Positions 1 to 6,520 of a stretch of DNA of 24,246 bases are shown in pieces; positions within the stretch are counted from its first letter, which is position 1, and every line of letters begins with the position of its first letter. Position numbers and translations under genes: made by a program. Under the pieces are notes generated by a model, which was not told the DNA's origin, did no database searches, and was given only the letters and a program-made list of their open reading frames with translations. The stretch spans positions 1 to 24,246 of the forward strand of contig CAJGCA010000019.1 of the NCBI GenBank assembly GCA_904501705.1, in the 5' to 3' direction. Source of the DNA: Clostridiaceae bacterium. GTDB lineage: Bacteria; Bacillota; Clostridia; Oscillospirales; Acutalibacteraceae.

Positions 1-2
1 GG

Positions 3-431
3 GAGATGAATTTGCCCGTCATCGTGCATGACCGCGATGCTCATGAGGATGTGCTTAACCTGCTGCGGGAATATCGACCGCGCGGGGTGGTTCACTGCTT
101 TTCGGGCAGTGTCGAGATGATGCGCGAGGTGGTGGCGCTTGGGATGTATATCGGGCTCGGCGGCGCGACGACCTTTAAGAACGCGAAGCGCCCCGCAGCG
201 GTCGCGGCTGCGGTGCCTGCCGACCGCCTGCTGCTCGAGACCGACGCGCCGTATATGGCGCCCGAGCCCTGCCGTGGGCATCGGTGCGACTCGTCGCTTA
301 TCCGCCACACCGCCGCCCGCATCGCCGAATTGCGCGGGGTGAGCACCGAGGAGTTGCTCGAGCAGACCTACGCCAATGCCGAACGGCTGTTTTTTGCGGA
401 AATGATCAATTTTTTGGTAAAAAACGCGTGA
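3..431 (+). CDS. tatD: TatD-family metal-dependent hydrolase, C-terminal part
   Basis: This is the C-terminal half of a TatD-family DNase, a TIM-barrel metal hydrolase that usually has about 255 residues. The reading frame is open to the window edge, and the Met at 6 lies inside the conserved 'NLPVIVH' strand, so the true start is upstream and outside the window. Visible signatures are VIVHDRDAHED (metal-ligand His), GVVHCFSGS (second His strand) and LLLETDAPYMAPEP followed by GHRCDSS, which carries the catalytic Asp and the family's C-terminal pattern. TatD enzymes are 3'-5' exonucleases or deoxyribonucleases implicated in DNA repair. The stop codon overlaps the -35 box of the next gene's predicted promoter, so that gene need not depend on read-through. 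The family call is firm; the exact substrate is not. Confidence 0.88.
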   Translation, partial: EMNLPVIVHDRDAHEDVLNLLREYRPRGVVHCFSGSVEMMREVVALGMYIGLGGATTFKNAKRPAAVAAAVPADRLLLETDAPYMAPEPCRGHRCDSSLIRHTAARIAELRGVSTEELLEQTYANAERLFFAEMINFLVKNA

Positions 432-456
432 CAAAGATATTCGTTTGTGTTATGAT
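428..456 (+). promoter_or_regulatory. Sigma-A promoter for the alcohol dehydrogenase gene
   Basis: A -35 box GTGACA (428-433) and a -10 box TATGAT (451-456) are separated by exactly 17 bp, each one base off consensus. The -35 box overlaps the tatD stop codon. The predicted start of transcription is near 463, giving a leader of about 34 nt. A GGAGG ribosome site lies at 485-489. Confidence 0.6.
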
Positions 457-496
457 TTGCAAGTAAGTGTAAGCAAAGCTTTTTGGAGGCATTGGT

Positions 497-1642
497 ATGT
501 CCGGTTTTTACGTTCCAACCAAAATCTACACCGGTGAATCGGCGTTCGAGAATCTCAAGAATTACCCGATCCATAACGTGTGTATTATCTGTGATCCCTT
601 CGTGGCGAAAGCCGGGATGATCAAGAAACCGCTCGGCGTGCTGGAATCCATGGGGGCGACCTGCCACATTTTTTCCGACATCACGCCCGACCCGTCCACC
701 GATCTGGTGAGCAAGGGTGTCAGTTGGATTCTCGAGAAGAAGCCCGACACCGTGATGGCAATGGGCGGCGGCTCCGCCATTGATGCGGCGAAGGCGATCA
801 GTTATATGTACCAGAAGATCAACGGGGTGGAGAAGCCTTTGTGCATCGTCGCTCCGACGACCAGCGGCACGGGCAGCGAGGTGACCAGCTTTGCGGTCAT
901 CACCGACTCTAAGACCCATGCGAAATATCCCATCGTGGACGATAAGCTGTTACCCTGCATCGCGATGCTCGACCCGACGCTTGTGCGCAGTGTGCCGCCC
1001 GCCGTGACGGCGGACACGGGGATGGACGTGCTCGTGCACGCCATCGAGGCGAACGTCTCCACTGCTGCGACTGATTTCTCTGACGCGCTCGCTGAGAAGG
1101 CGATCCGTCTCGTGCGCGACTATCTGCCGCGTGTCTATCGTCAGGGTGAGGATATGGAGGCGCGTGAGCATATGCACAACGCATCCTGCCTTGCGGGTAT
1201 CGCGTTTAATCATGCGTCGCTCGGTATCTGCCATTCCATCGCGCACGTGCTTGGCGCGCGCTTCGGTATCCCGCATGGCCGGGCGAACGCCATCGTGCTG
1301 CCGTACGTCATCGAGTATAACGCGCATATGTACGAAAAACACTTCCAGACCGACAACCGCGCCGCGAAGATCTATGCCCACATCGGCATTATCATCAACC
1401 CCGGCACCTACGTCGGACCTCAGGCGGTGCGTAATCTGACCATCGCCATCAATAAGCTGAAGAAGGATCTGGACATCCCGATGACCCTGCGTGAGACGGG
1501 CGTGGATGAAAAGAAATTTATGGATATGGTGCCCGAGATGGCAGAGATCGCCATCCAAGATAAGTGCACTGCTACCAATCCCCGCACCATCACCAAACCC
1601 CAAATGGTCGAACTGATGAAACGTATCTACAACGGCCGATAA
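497..1642 (+). CDS. Iron-containing alcohol dehydrogenase
   Basis: This 381-residue protein belongs to the group III iron-dependent alcohol dehydrogenases (FucO/EutG/PduQ-like). They reduce aldehydes to alcohols with NAD(P)H in the cytoplasm, typically to recycle cofactor during fermentation. The nucleotide-binding motif GGGSAIDAAKA is at residues 90-100, followed by the family pattern APTTSGTGSEVTSFAV (119-134). The four expected metal ligands are present with FucO-like spacing: D177, H181, H246 and H260, within TGMDVLVHAIEA and GICHSIAHVLGARFGIPHGRAN. The start is fixed by GGAGG at 485-489, seven bases before the ATG. It has its own promoter and a strong terminator, so it is probably monocistronic. 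Family members differ widely in substrate (1,2-propanediol, butanol, ethanol), which cannot be read from this sequence. Confidence 0.93.
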   Translation: MSGFYVPTKIYTGESAFENLKNYPIHNVCIICDPFVAKAGMIKKPLGVLESMGATCHIFSDITPDPSTDLVSKGVSWILEKKPDTVMAMGGGSAIDAAKAISYMYQKINGVEKPLCIVAPTTSGTGSEVTSFAVITDSKTHAKYPIVDDKLLPCIAMLDPTLVRSVPPAVTADTGMDVLVHAIEANVSTAATDFSDALAEKAIRLVRDYLPRVYRQGEDMEAREHMHNASCLAGIAFNHASLGICHSIAHVLGARFGIPHGRANAIVLPYVIEYNAHMYEKHFQTDNRAAKIYAHIGIIINPGTYVGPQAVRNLTIAINKLKKDLDIPMTLRETGVDEKKFMDMVPEMAEIAIQDKCTATNPRTITKPQMVELMKRIYNGR

Positions 1643-1656
1643 AAAGTCAGACAAAT

Positions 1657-1690
1657 AAACGCCCGCGGATCGAATGATCCGCGGGCGTTT
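1657..1690. terminator. Bidirectional intrinsic terminator
   Basis: Perfect 15-bp inverted repeat: left arm 1657-1671, loop GAAT (1672-1675), right arm 1676-1690. The core is ACGCCCGCGGATC. The arms begin with AAA and end with TTT, so the hairpin can stop both the plus-strand dehydrogenase transcript and the convergent minus-strand transcript ending at 1695. Confidence 0.92.
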
Positions 1691-1694
1691 GTTA

Positions 1695-2390
1695 TCATAT
1701 AAAGAATTTTCGCTGCATCGTCTCGCGGGCGGGGCGGCAGATGCCGAGGAACAACAAAAAACCACCGAGCAGTACGAGAACGGTGAGGGGATAAAGCGAC
1801 CAGCCGACAAAGGTGATTGTGGGGAAGGTGACGGTCAGCAGAAACTCGATGAGCAGTGAAAGCCCCCCGAGCGCGATGGATGCGCTGCCGAGGATGTAAA
1901 GCTTACCGCCGCGAACGTACCGCAACAGGGTGACGACTGTCGTGACGATCAGCCCGAGTCCGCCGACCACGGGGAAGGCAAAGGTCAGAAACCAGCCGCC
2001 GTCGGTCACGACGTTAATATACAGCAGATACAGCCCAACAGCGGCAAAGCCGCACGGGGTGAAGATGACGGAATTCGGCTTTTTGAACCACGTCGGCAAT
2101 AGGGCAATCACGTACCCGACGAGCAACGCGCCGATGACGTAGCCCGACCAGGTGACGCGAGGGCTGAATTGCAGATCACACAGCAGCACGATCAGCATCG
2201 GCAGCACCAGCGCAACGGTGGTGAGCGCCTGCGGCCACAGGGAGCGCTTGTTGGCGATCGGGAATTTTCCAATGGGATAGAGCGGCTCAGATTCCTCGCG
2301 GCGGATGGCGGGGTGATAGACCTGCGTCTGACACAGCGGGCACTGCGCCTCAGTATCCACAAGCTTAACGCCGCATTGTACACAATACAT
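1695..2390 (-). CDS. Zinc-ribbon multi-pass membrane protein (probable DUF6320)
   Basis: This 231-residue protein starts with a compact zinc ribbon: C3-x2-C6 and C17-x2-C20 in MYCVQCGVKL...CPLC. A short linker (about 21-50) leads to roughly six hydrophobic helices between residue 55 and 220, and the protein ends in a short basic tail. From memory this layout matches the clostridial DUF6320 family, for which no function is known to me. It starts 11 bases after the hydrolase/acyltransferase stop, and its AAAGGAG site (2397-2403) overlaps that stop, so the two are almost certainly cotranscribed and translationally coupled. The ribbon probably faces the cytoplasm and may dock a soluble partner; that is inference. 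It could instead be an unrelated zinc-ribbon membrane protein. Confidence 0.78.
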   Translation of the reverse strand: MYCVQCGVKLVDTEAQCPLCQTQVYHPAIRREESEPLYPIGKFPIANKRSLWPQALTTVALVLPMLIVLLCDLQFSPRVTWSGYVIGALLVGYVIALLPTWFKKPNSVIFTPCGFAAVGLYLLYINVVTDGGWFLTFAFPVVGGLGLIVTTVVTLLRYVRGGKLYILGSASIALGGLSLLIEFLLTVTFPTITFVGWSLYPLTVLVLLGGFLLFLGICRPARETMQRKFFI

Positions 2391-2401
2391 ACGATTCTCC
2401 T

Positions 2402-4576
2402 TTACTTGACAGTGTTCGCCTGTCGGTTGCTACGCACCGCCACCGACAGCCCGAGATCGCGCAGGACACGGTGAAAATGGTATTCCAGCTCCGACTCCTT
2501 GATATTGCGGATGAAGTTGATATATAGCGTGTCGCCGTAGGACAGCACGCCGCAGTTGTGCGGTGCATTCGCCTGCACGCCGAGGATAAAGTCCATCCGT
2601 TCGACGTACGGGCGCATTGCCTCGGGCAGCTTTACCGCGCCGAGGTTGGACAGCGTCAGGCAGGATTTGCGCTCGCCGACGGTGTCGAAGATCGCCTTCA
2701 TCACGATGTTTTTGATGAACAACGGCATTACCCGCACCGCCATAATGCGCTCGCTGCTGACGTTGGTGGCGATCTTCATGCTCATCTGCTGTGGGGTGAT
2801 GTCCAGCCCCATATGGTGATGAACGACCCGACAGATCTCCTCAAAGCGGTATTCACCGAGCTGCGGCAGTATTTCGGGCGTGGTGTAGAGCGCGAAATTG
2901 CGCAGTGAGCGGCTCTCGAAGACGCTGCGCAGGTTGACAGGGATAAGCACCTTGATTGGCTTGCGCTTTCGCTGCTCAGGGATGTGCTCGCGCTGCATCT
3001 GCTGCATTGCCATCATCAGCGCCGCGCACAGAAAGCTTGTCACGCTGACGCCGTAGGCGTGCGCCTTCTCCAGCACCTCCTTCACGGGCAGTTCGAAGCA
3101 GGTCACGTCAAGAAAGCCCATCGGTTCGGGTGTGCCCGACAGATGCCAGGCGGTGTTTTCCTTGCGCGAGGCGGTAAGAGTGCCTGCGTATTTCTGGAAG
3201 CTGTCCTCCATCTCCGCCGCTGACGGCTCCTCCAGTCGGCCGAGCACGCCGTGCTCGGCGGAGATGTGCACACCGTAGCGTTGCTGTAGATATTCCGCAA
3301 CCAGGCTCTTTAAAAAGATCAGCGCGCCGTTTCCGTCGGTCAGCGAGTGAAAGATTTCCACCGCGATACGGCGGTCATAAACGATGATACGCAGCGCACA
3401 CTTGCGCGTTTCGTCGCGGGACATACGGGTGAGCGGGAAGCTGCTTTCCTCGCGGATGGTTGGCACGTCGGCGAGTTGTTCAAGATAATACCAGAACACG
3501 CCGCGACGCAGCCGTACCGCGATGGAGGGAAAACGCCGCACGGTGACGTCCAGCGCTGTTTGTAGTACAGCCGGGTCCACCGACTCGGTCAGCGTGGCGG
3601 AGAGACGAAAGACGTTGCTCCAGTTGGGACGGCGTGCCGCGGGATAGATCTTCGCGGCGTTGTCCAGCGGCATCCAGCGCAGTTTATTTTCCTCCGACAT
3701 CACGTGGTTTAAGAAACGGTTGAGGATGGAGATGTCCTTCTCATCCTCCTTAAGCCCGTAGAGAAGATACGCGTGCCAGCGCTCGGGTGCGACCACCAGA
3801 CGGCTCTGATTGCCTACTGCGGTCAGGCGGTCGTGCATACGCTGAGCATCGTCCAGCATGATCTCGTCGCTGCCGACAAAGATGAGCGAGGGTGGTAGCC
3901 CCGTCAGGTCGCCGAACAGCGGGGAGACGAGCGGGTTTTGGCGGTCGTTGGTGTAGCTGTCGGCAAAGAAATTGAGTAATGATTCGCTCATCGACGGGTC
4001 GACATCGCGGTTTTTCTCATACGAGTCGCCTGAGAGTGTCAGATCCGTCCAAGGGGATATGGCGACGATGCCGCAGGGGAGTGGTAACCCCAGATGCTTG
4101 AGCTTCAGGCATAGCGCGTAGCACAGTCCGCCGCCCGCACTCTCTCCGCAGAGGGTGATGTGGGCAGGGGAATACCCCTTGTCGAGCAGATAGCGGTAGG
4201 CCGTCAGCGCGTCCTCTAGTGCTGCGGGATAGCGGTGCTCGGGCGCGAGCCGGTAAGCGGCGCAGAACACCCGCGCGCCGCTCTGTGCGGCGAGCACGGC
4301 ACCGTAGCCGATGGCGTATTCGAGATCGCCGCAGGTGTAGCCACCGCCGTGCAGATACAGCATGACCCCCTCGCGTCGCTCGTCTCGCGGCATTACCCAC
4401 GCACCCTCGAAACATTCAAAACGGTGCGTTTTGAGCAGCACCTGCCCGCGGTAACGCGACTCCATCAATTCGCCGATCTTGTTTTGCCCGCGGCGGATGG
4501 TCTTGAGCGATGCGCTGTTGAGCAGCGGTTTTAACAGATTCAGTTGTCTTCGTACGGTTTTAGCCGATAACGCCAT
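2402..4576 (-). CDS. Fused alpha/beta-hydrolase and condensation-type acyltransferase
   Basis: This 724-residue protein has two catalytic domains. Residues about 60-290 form a hormone-sensitive-lipase-like alpha/beta-hydrolase with HGGG oxyanion motif (76-79), GESAG nucleophile elbow (S146), D237 (VGSDE) and H268 (ERWHAY), a complete triad. From about residue 298 on it resembles the alcohol acetyltransferase/PapA-like members of the condensation superfamily, with the catalytic HxxxDG motif HSLTDG at 410-415. The ATG at 4574-4576 is chosen because AAGGAG lies ten bases upstream (4587-4592). The longer open frame to 4777 would run into the neighbouring gene's end and its terminator. An ester-forming or ester-cleaving role on lipid or alcohol substrates is inferred from the domain pair; the substrate is unknown. 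It has its own promoter and is followed by a coupled zinc-ribbon membrane protein. Confidence 0.85.
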   Translation of the reverse strand: MALSAKTVRRQLNLLKPLLNSASLKTIRRGQNKIGELMESRYRGQVLLKTHRFECFEGAWVMPRDERREGVMLYLHGGGYTCGDLEYAIGYGAVLAAQSGARVFCAAYRLAPEHRYPAALEDALTAYRYLLDKGYSPAHITLCGESAGGGLCYALCLKLKHLGLPLPCGIVAISPWTDLTLSGDSYEKNRDVDPSMSESLLNFFADSYTNDRQNPLVSPLFGDLTGLPPSLIFVGSDEIMLDDAQRMHDRLTAVGNQSRLVVAPERWHAYLLYGLKEDEKDISILNRFLNHVMSEENKLRWMPLDNAAKIYPAARRPNWSNVFRLSATLTESVDPAVLQTALDVTVRRFPSIAVRLRRGVFWYYLEQLADVPTIREESSFPLTRMSRDETRKCALRIIVYDRRIAVEIFHSLTDGNGALIFLKSLVAEYLQQRYGVHISAEHGVLGRLEEPSAAEMEDSFQKYAGTLTASRKENTAWHLSGTPEPMGFLDVTCFELPVKEVLEKAHAYGVSVTSFLCAALMMAMQQMQREHIPEQRKRKPIKVLIPVNLRSVFESRSLRNFALYTTPEILPQLGEYRFEEICRVVHHHMGLDITPQQMSMKIATNVSSERIMAVRVMPLFIKNIVMKAIFDTVGERKSCLTLSNLGAVKLPEAMRPYVERMDFILGVQANAPHNCGVLSYGDTLYINFIRNIKESELEYHFHRVLRDLGLSVAVRSNRQANTVK

Positions 4577-4613
4577 ACTGTTCAAACTCCTTGCCGGATT
4601 TTGTGATAGGAAT

Positions 4614-4642
4614 ATTATACCTCTGCGACGTTGAAAAGTCAA
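4614..4642 (-). promoter_or_regulatory. Sigma-A promoter for the hydrolase/acyltransferase operon
   Basis: On the minus strand TTGACT (4637-4642) and TATAAT (4614-4619) are 17 bp apart. A 6-bp inverted repeat CGTTGA/TCAACG (4629-4634 and 4639-4644) surrounds and overlaps the -35 box and could be an operator, though it is short. The terminator of the upstream gene lies directly before the -35 box. Confidence 0.8.
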
Positions 4643-4661
4643 CGATGGTTGCAATGCATAG

Positions 4662-4693
4662 AAAAAGCGCCCGACGGTCCGTCGGAGGCTTTG
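4662..4693 (-). terminator. Intrinsic terminator after the DUF554 gene
   Basis: Minus-strand hairpin built on CCGACGG/CCGTCGG (4671-4677 and 4679-4685), extended with an internal mismatch to AGC/GCT pairs, and followed by a T-run on the minus strand (A-run 4662-4666 on plus). It sits just behind the stop codon at 4698 and insulates the next promoter. Confidence 0.75.
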
Positions 4694-4697
4694 GAGG

Positions 4698-5429
4698 TTA
4701 CAGCAGGGTTGCCAGCCAGCTGACGACGAGGTCGTAGACGGGGCAGAGTAGCATCGGCAGGAAGATGGCGGGGACAAAGTTCATAATTTTGAGCTTCGTG
4801 ATGCCGAGCAGGTTGAGCGCGAGCCCGATGATGAGGATGGAGCCTACGCAGGTCATCTCGGCGATGACGGCGTCCCCGAGAAAGGGGGCAATGAGGTGAG
4901 CGAGCAGCGCGATGCCGCCCTGCAGCACCAGCACTACCGCCGCCGCGAGTGTCACGCCGATCCCCATCGTCGAGGCGAATACCATCGAGGAGATGAGGTC
5001 AAGGCACGCCTTGGCGTACAGCATCGTGTGGTCGCCCGTCAGCCCGCTGTTTAGCGACCCGACGATGGTCATCGCGCCGACGCAGAATAACAGGCTTGCG
5101 TTAACGAAGCCCTCGGCGACCGAGAGGTGTCCGCCGCCGCGGTTCATGTTCTTCTCCACCCAGCCACCGAAGTGGTTGATCTGTTTATCGAGATCAAAGC
5201 CCTCGCCGACCAGCGTGCCGAGCACGAGCGAGAGGATGACCACCAGTGTGTTCTGCCCTTTAAGGCAACCGCTGATGCCGATGTAGGCGGTGCAGAAACC
5301 GAGTGCGGTCATCAGCCCGCGGCTCAGGCGGTCGGGCAGCCCTTTGCCGAGCAGCATCCCGATGAGGCTGCCGAGGATGACCGTCGCGGTATTGACCAGC
5401 GTACCGGTTAAGGAAGATAGAATAGGCAT
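4698..5429 (-). CDS. DUF554 family integral membrane protein
   Basis: This 243-residue, strongly hydrophobic protein has the layout of the DUF554 (YdfK/YqgA-like) family: an N-terminal GTLVNTATVILGSLIGMLLGK stretch (about 9-29), a second block around LGFCTAYIGISG, a polar loop near residues 75-105, a conserved LLFCVGAMTIVGSLNSG segment (about 113-129), and further helices to the C-terminus. Family members are predicted inner-membrane transport-like proteins; I know of no proven substrate. A site matching AAAGGA precedes the ATG. Only 31 bases separate it from the stop of the orphan membrane gene upstream. A TATAAT without a good -35 (5460-5465) lies there, so it may share the four-helix-bundle transcript or use a weak promoter. 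A terminator follows it. Confidence 0.85.
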   Translation of the reverse strand: MPILSSLTGTLVNTATVILGSLIGMLLGKGLPDRLSRGLMTALGFCTAYIGISGCLKGQNTLVVILSLVLGTLVGEGFDLDKQINHFGGWVEKNMNRGGGHLSVAEGFVNASLLFCVGAMTIVGSLNSGLTGDHTMLYAKACLDLISSMVFASTMGIGVTLAAAVVLVLQGGIALLAHLIAPFLGDAVIAEMTCVGSILIIGLALNLLGITKLKIMNFVPAIFLPMLLCPVYDLVVSWLATLL

Positions 5430-5460
5430 AGGTTATCAGTCCTTTGAAAAAAGATAACGA

Positions 5461-5814
5461 TTATATGTACGAAGATAATAATTCGTGTAGTTTTTCGTGA
5501 TTTGTATTGGTAATACTGTAATAGAGATTTAGTTCTTGAATATAGATAGAGTTGCAGTCGTCTTGCGCGAGACAATAGGTAAGACCGCCCATTTTAATGG
5601 AAAAATCCTCTGAAAACATACAGCGCAACGGGCCGCCATGTATTCTCTCTACTGACAATAGTTTGCGAAGATGTTGGCTGTCGTCATAGGAGATCTCCGC
5701 AGTTTGGTTGTCGTCAACTAAGACGGCGCAATCTGTCAAATTCCACACAAGCAAAGCGACAATGGTACATATAAGAAAAATGATGACAGCTTTCAGCCAT
5801 TTGCGGTGTTTCAT
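5461..5814 (-). CDS. Small single-pass membrane-anchored protein, unrecognised
   Basis: This 117-residue protein is not one I recognise. It has a basic N-terminus (MKHRKWLK), one hydrophobic segment at about residues 8-24 (AVIIFLICTIVALLVW), and then a soluble domain with Cys at 29, 65, 81 and 87 that is probably extracytoplasmic. The start at 5812-5814 is chosen because its ATG shares one base with the stop of the upstream four-helix-bundle gene (TAATG) and an AAAGGAG lies about eight bases upstream. A longer frame to 5940 would overlap that gene heavily. The overlap predicts translational coupling and a shared task with the four-helix protein. The gene is AT-richer than the flanking housekeeping genes, which suggests acquisition by transfer. 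Confidence 0.7.
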   Translation of the reverse strand: MKHRKWLKAVIIFLICTIVALLVWNLTDCAVLVDDNQTAEISYDDSQHLRKLLSVERIHGGPLRCMFSEDFSIKMGGLTYCLAQDDCNSIYIQELNLYYSITNTNHEKLHELLSSYI

Positions 5815-6158
5815 TACATATTCTCCTTTGCGGTGTTGATGGAGGCGATCAGAATGCGGCGGATTTGTCCACAATCGTGTAATACGACACTTGTGGTTTC
5901 CGGCGGTAATAACGCTGCTTTTTCCATCAGCTCCAACCAATACTCTGTTTCATAGCACTCTTTCAAGGCGATTTGCAATTTCGAAATGAAATCCGGTCGG
6001 CTGTGTGCGTATTTTGCTTCGCGGATGTTTGCGCCGATGGATGTAGCGGAACGCTCCAGCTGATTTGTAAGAGAATAATGCCCTTTCATACCGTCGGTCA
6101 GTTGCAATATCTTAACGGCAAAATCCATAGACAGATCGGCTAGTTTGTTTTCGCGCAT
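5814..6158 (-). CDS. Four-helix-bundle protein, S23 / 23S rRNA intervening-sequence family
   Basis: This 114-residue, all-helical protein matches the S23/IVP family (four-helix-bundle proteins first found in 23S rRNA intervening sequences and structurally related to the Avd accessory protein of diversity-generating retroelements). Visible family marks are an aromatic/Asp start (DLSMDFAVKI), LTNQLERSATSIGANIREAKYA at about 30-51, FISKLQIALKECYETEYWLELM (about 57-78) and a C-terminal helix. Family members form pentamers and several bind nucleic acid, but their role outside rRNA is not established. The start at 6156-6158 is supported by GAGGTG (6165-6170), six bases upstream; the longer open frame to 6263 runs into the hairpin array and is rejected. 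A TTGAAA/TATACT promoter precedes it. It overlaps the next gene by one base. It is AT-rich relative to its neighbours. Confidence 0.87.
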   Translation of the reverse strand: MRENKLADLSMDFAVKILQLTDGMKGHYSLTNQLERSATSIGANIREAKYAHSRPDFISKLQIALKECYETEYWLELMEKAALLPPETTSVVLHDCGQIRRILIASINTAKENM

Positions 6159-6176
6159 TAGGATCACCTCGAAATG

Positions 6177-6205
6177 AGTATAGCATATAAATCTGTTGTT
6201 TTCAA
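6177..6205 (-). promoter_or_regulatory. Sigma-A promoter for the four-helix-bundle operon
   Basis: Minus-strand TTGAAA (6200-6205) and TATACT (6177-6182) with a 17-bp spacer. The predicted transcript starts near 6170, so the leader is very short. The -35 box abuts the first element of the hairpin array, which therefore lies upstream of the promoter rather than in the leader. Confidence 0.62.
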
Positions 6206-6378
6206 TGAAATCCGCGCTAGGCGCGGATGAAATCTTCGGCGTAGCCTCAGATGAAATCGACACCTACGGCTTCGATGAAATGAAATCCGTTCTACATCCG
6301 CCGCAAGCGGATTTCATCGCGTCAGCGATTTCATCCATCGAAGATGGATTTATTCCGTTCGACAGAACGGATTTCGTT
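6205..6378. repeat. Array of small hairpins joined by GAA then TTC triplets
   Basis: A 174-bp tract of at least seven short hairpins. Each stem begins ATC and ends GAT, and consecutive hairpins are joined by a three-base linker, making the repeated word GATGAAATC (6226-6234, 6250-6258; variants at 6205 and 6274). From 6310 the word changes to its complement GATTTCATC (6310-6318, 6327-6335; variants at 6347 and 6370). Hairpins: 6210-6228, 6232-6252 and 6256-6276 (GAA-linked; the last two with two mismatches each), then 6296-6312, 6316-6329, 6333-6349 and 6354-6371 (TTC-linked). A 12-bp outer stem, 6283-6294 with 6364-6375, encloses three of them. No coding gene fits here. It sits between tRNA-Val and the four-helix-bundle promoter. 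Confidence 0.85.
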
Positions 6379-6422
6379 GAAACAGAAACAGCCGATGCGC
6401 ACGCATCGGCTGTTTCTGTTTC
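6379..6422 (-). terminator. Perfect 21-bp hairpin, probable tRNA-Val terminator
   Basis: Perfect inverted repeat: left arm 6379-6399, loop CA, right arm 6402-6422. On the minus strand the hairpin starts one base after the tRNA CCA end, and the descending arm is T-rich (GGCTGTTTCTGTTTC). There is no clean T-run beyond the stem, so a plain terminator role is likely but not certain. It also joins directly onto the hairpin array. Confidence 0.6.
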
Positions 6423-6498
6423 TGGTGGACAATAACGGACTCGAACCGCTGACCCTCCGCACGTCAAGCGGATGCTCTACCAGCTGAGCTAATTGTCC
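6423..6498 (-). tRNA. tRNA-Val (anticodon GAC)
   Basis: A full cloverleaf is readable on the minus strand. The acceptor stem is GGACAAT/ATTGTCC (6492-6498 with 6427-6433), the D-arm GCTC/GAGC, the anticodon stem TCCGC/GCGGA with loop TTGACGT, and the T-arm loop TTCGAGT. Discriminator A and an encoded CCA (6423-6425) follow. The anticodon at 6463-6465 reads GAC, decoding GUC/GUU valine codons. Confidence 0.95.
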
Positions 6499-6520
6499 AT
6501 ATCATTTTGGAACAAGCAAG

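Noticed and set aside
950..1810. 286-codon frame antisense to the alcohol dehydrogenase
   Set aside because: It is a shadow of the dehydrogenase frame, passes through the bidirectional terminator, and encodes no recognisable protein.
4577..4777. N-terminal extension of the hydrolase/acyltransferase frame
   Set aside because: It would overlap the end of the DUF554 gene, cross that gene's terminator and the hydrolase's own promoter; the ATG at 4576 has a good ribosome site.
5814..6158. Four-helix-bundle gene as part of a diversity-generating retroelement
   Set aside because: No reverse transcriptase, template repeat or variable repeat is seen in the window; the family resemblance alone is not enough.
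6205..6378. CRISPR array
   Set aside because: The repeated word is only about nine bases, units are 14-24 bp, the spacers are self-complementary, orientation flips midway, and no cas genes are present.
6196..6467. Open frames running through the hairpin array on both strands, with repeated Asp-Glu-Ile or Asp-Phe-Ile
   Set aside because: The repeated residues are just the translation of the GATGAAATC and GATTTCATC words. The frames cross the tRNA or its hairpin and have no ribosome site, so they are not genes.
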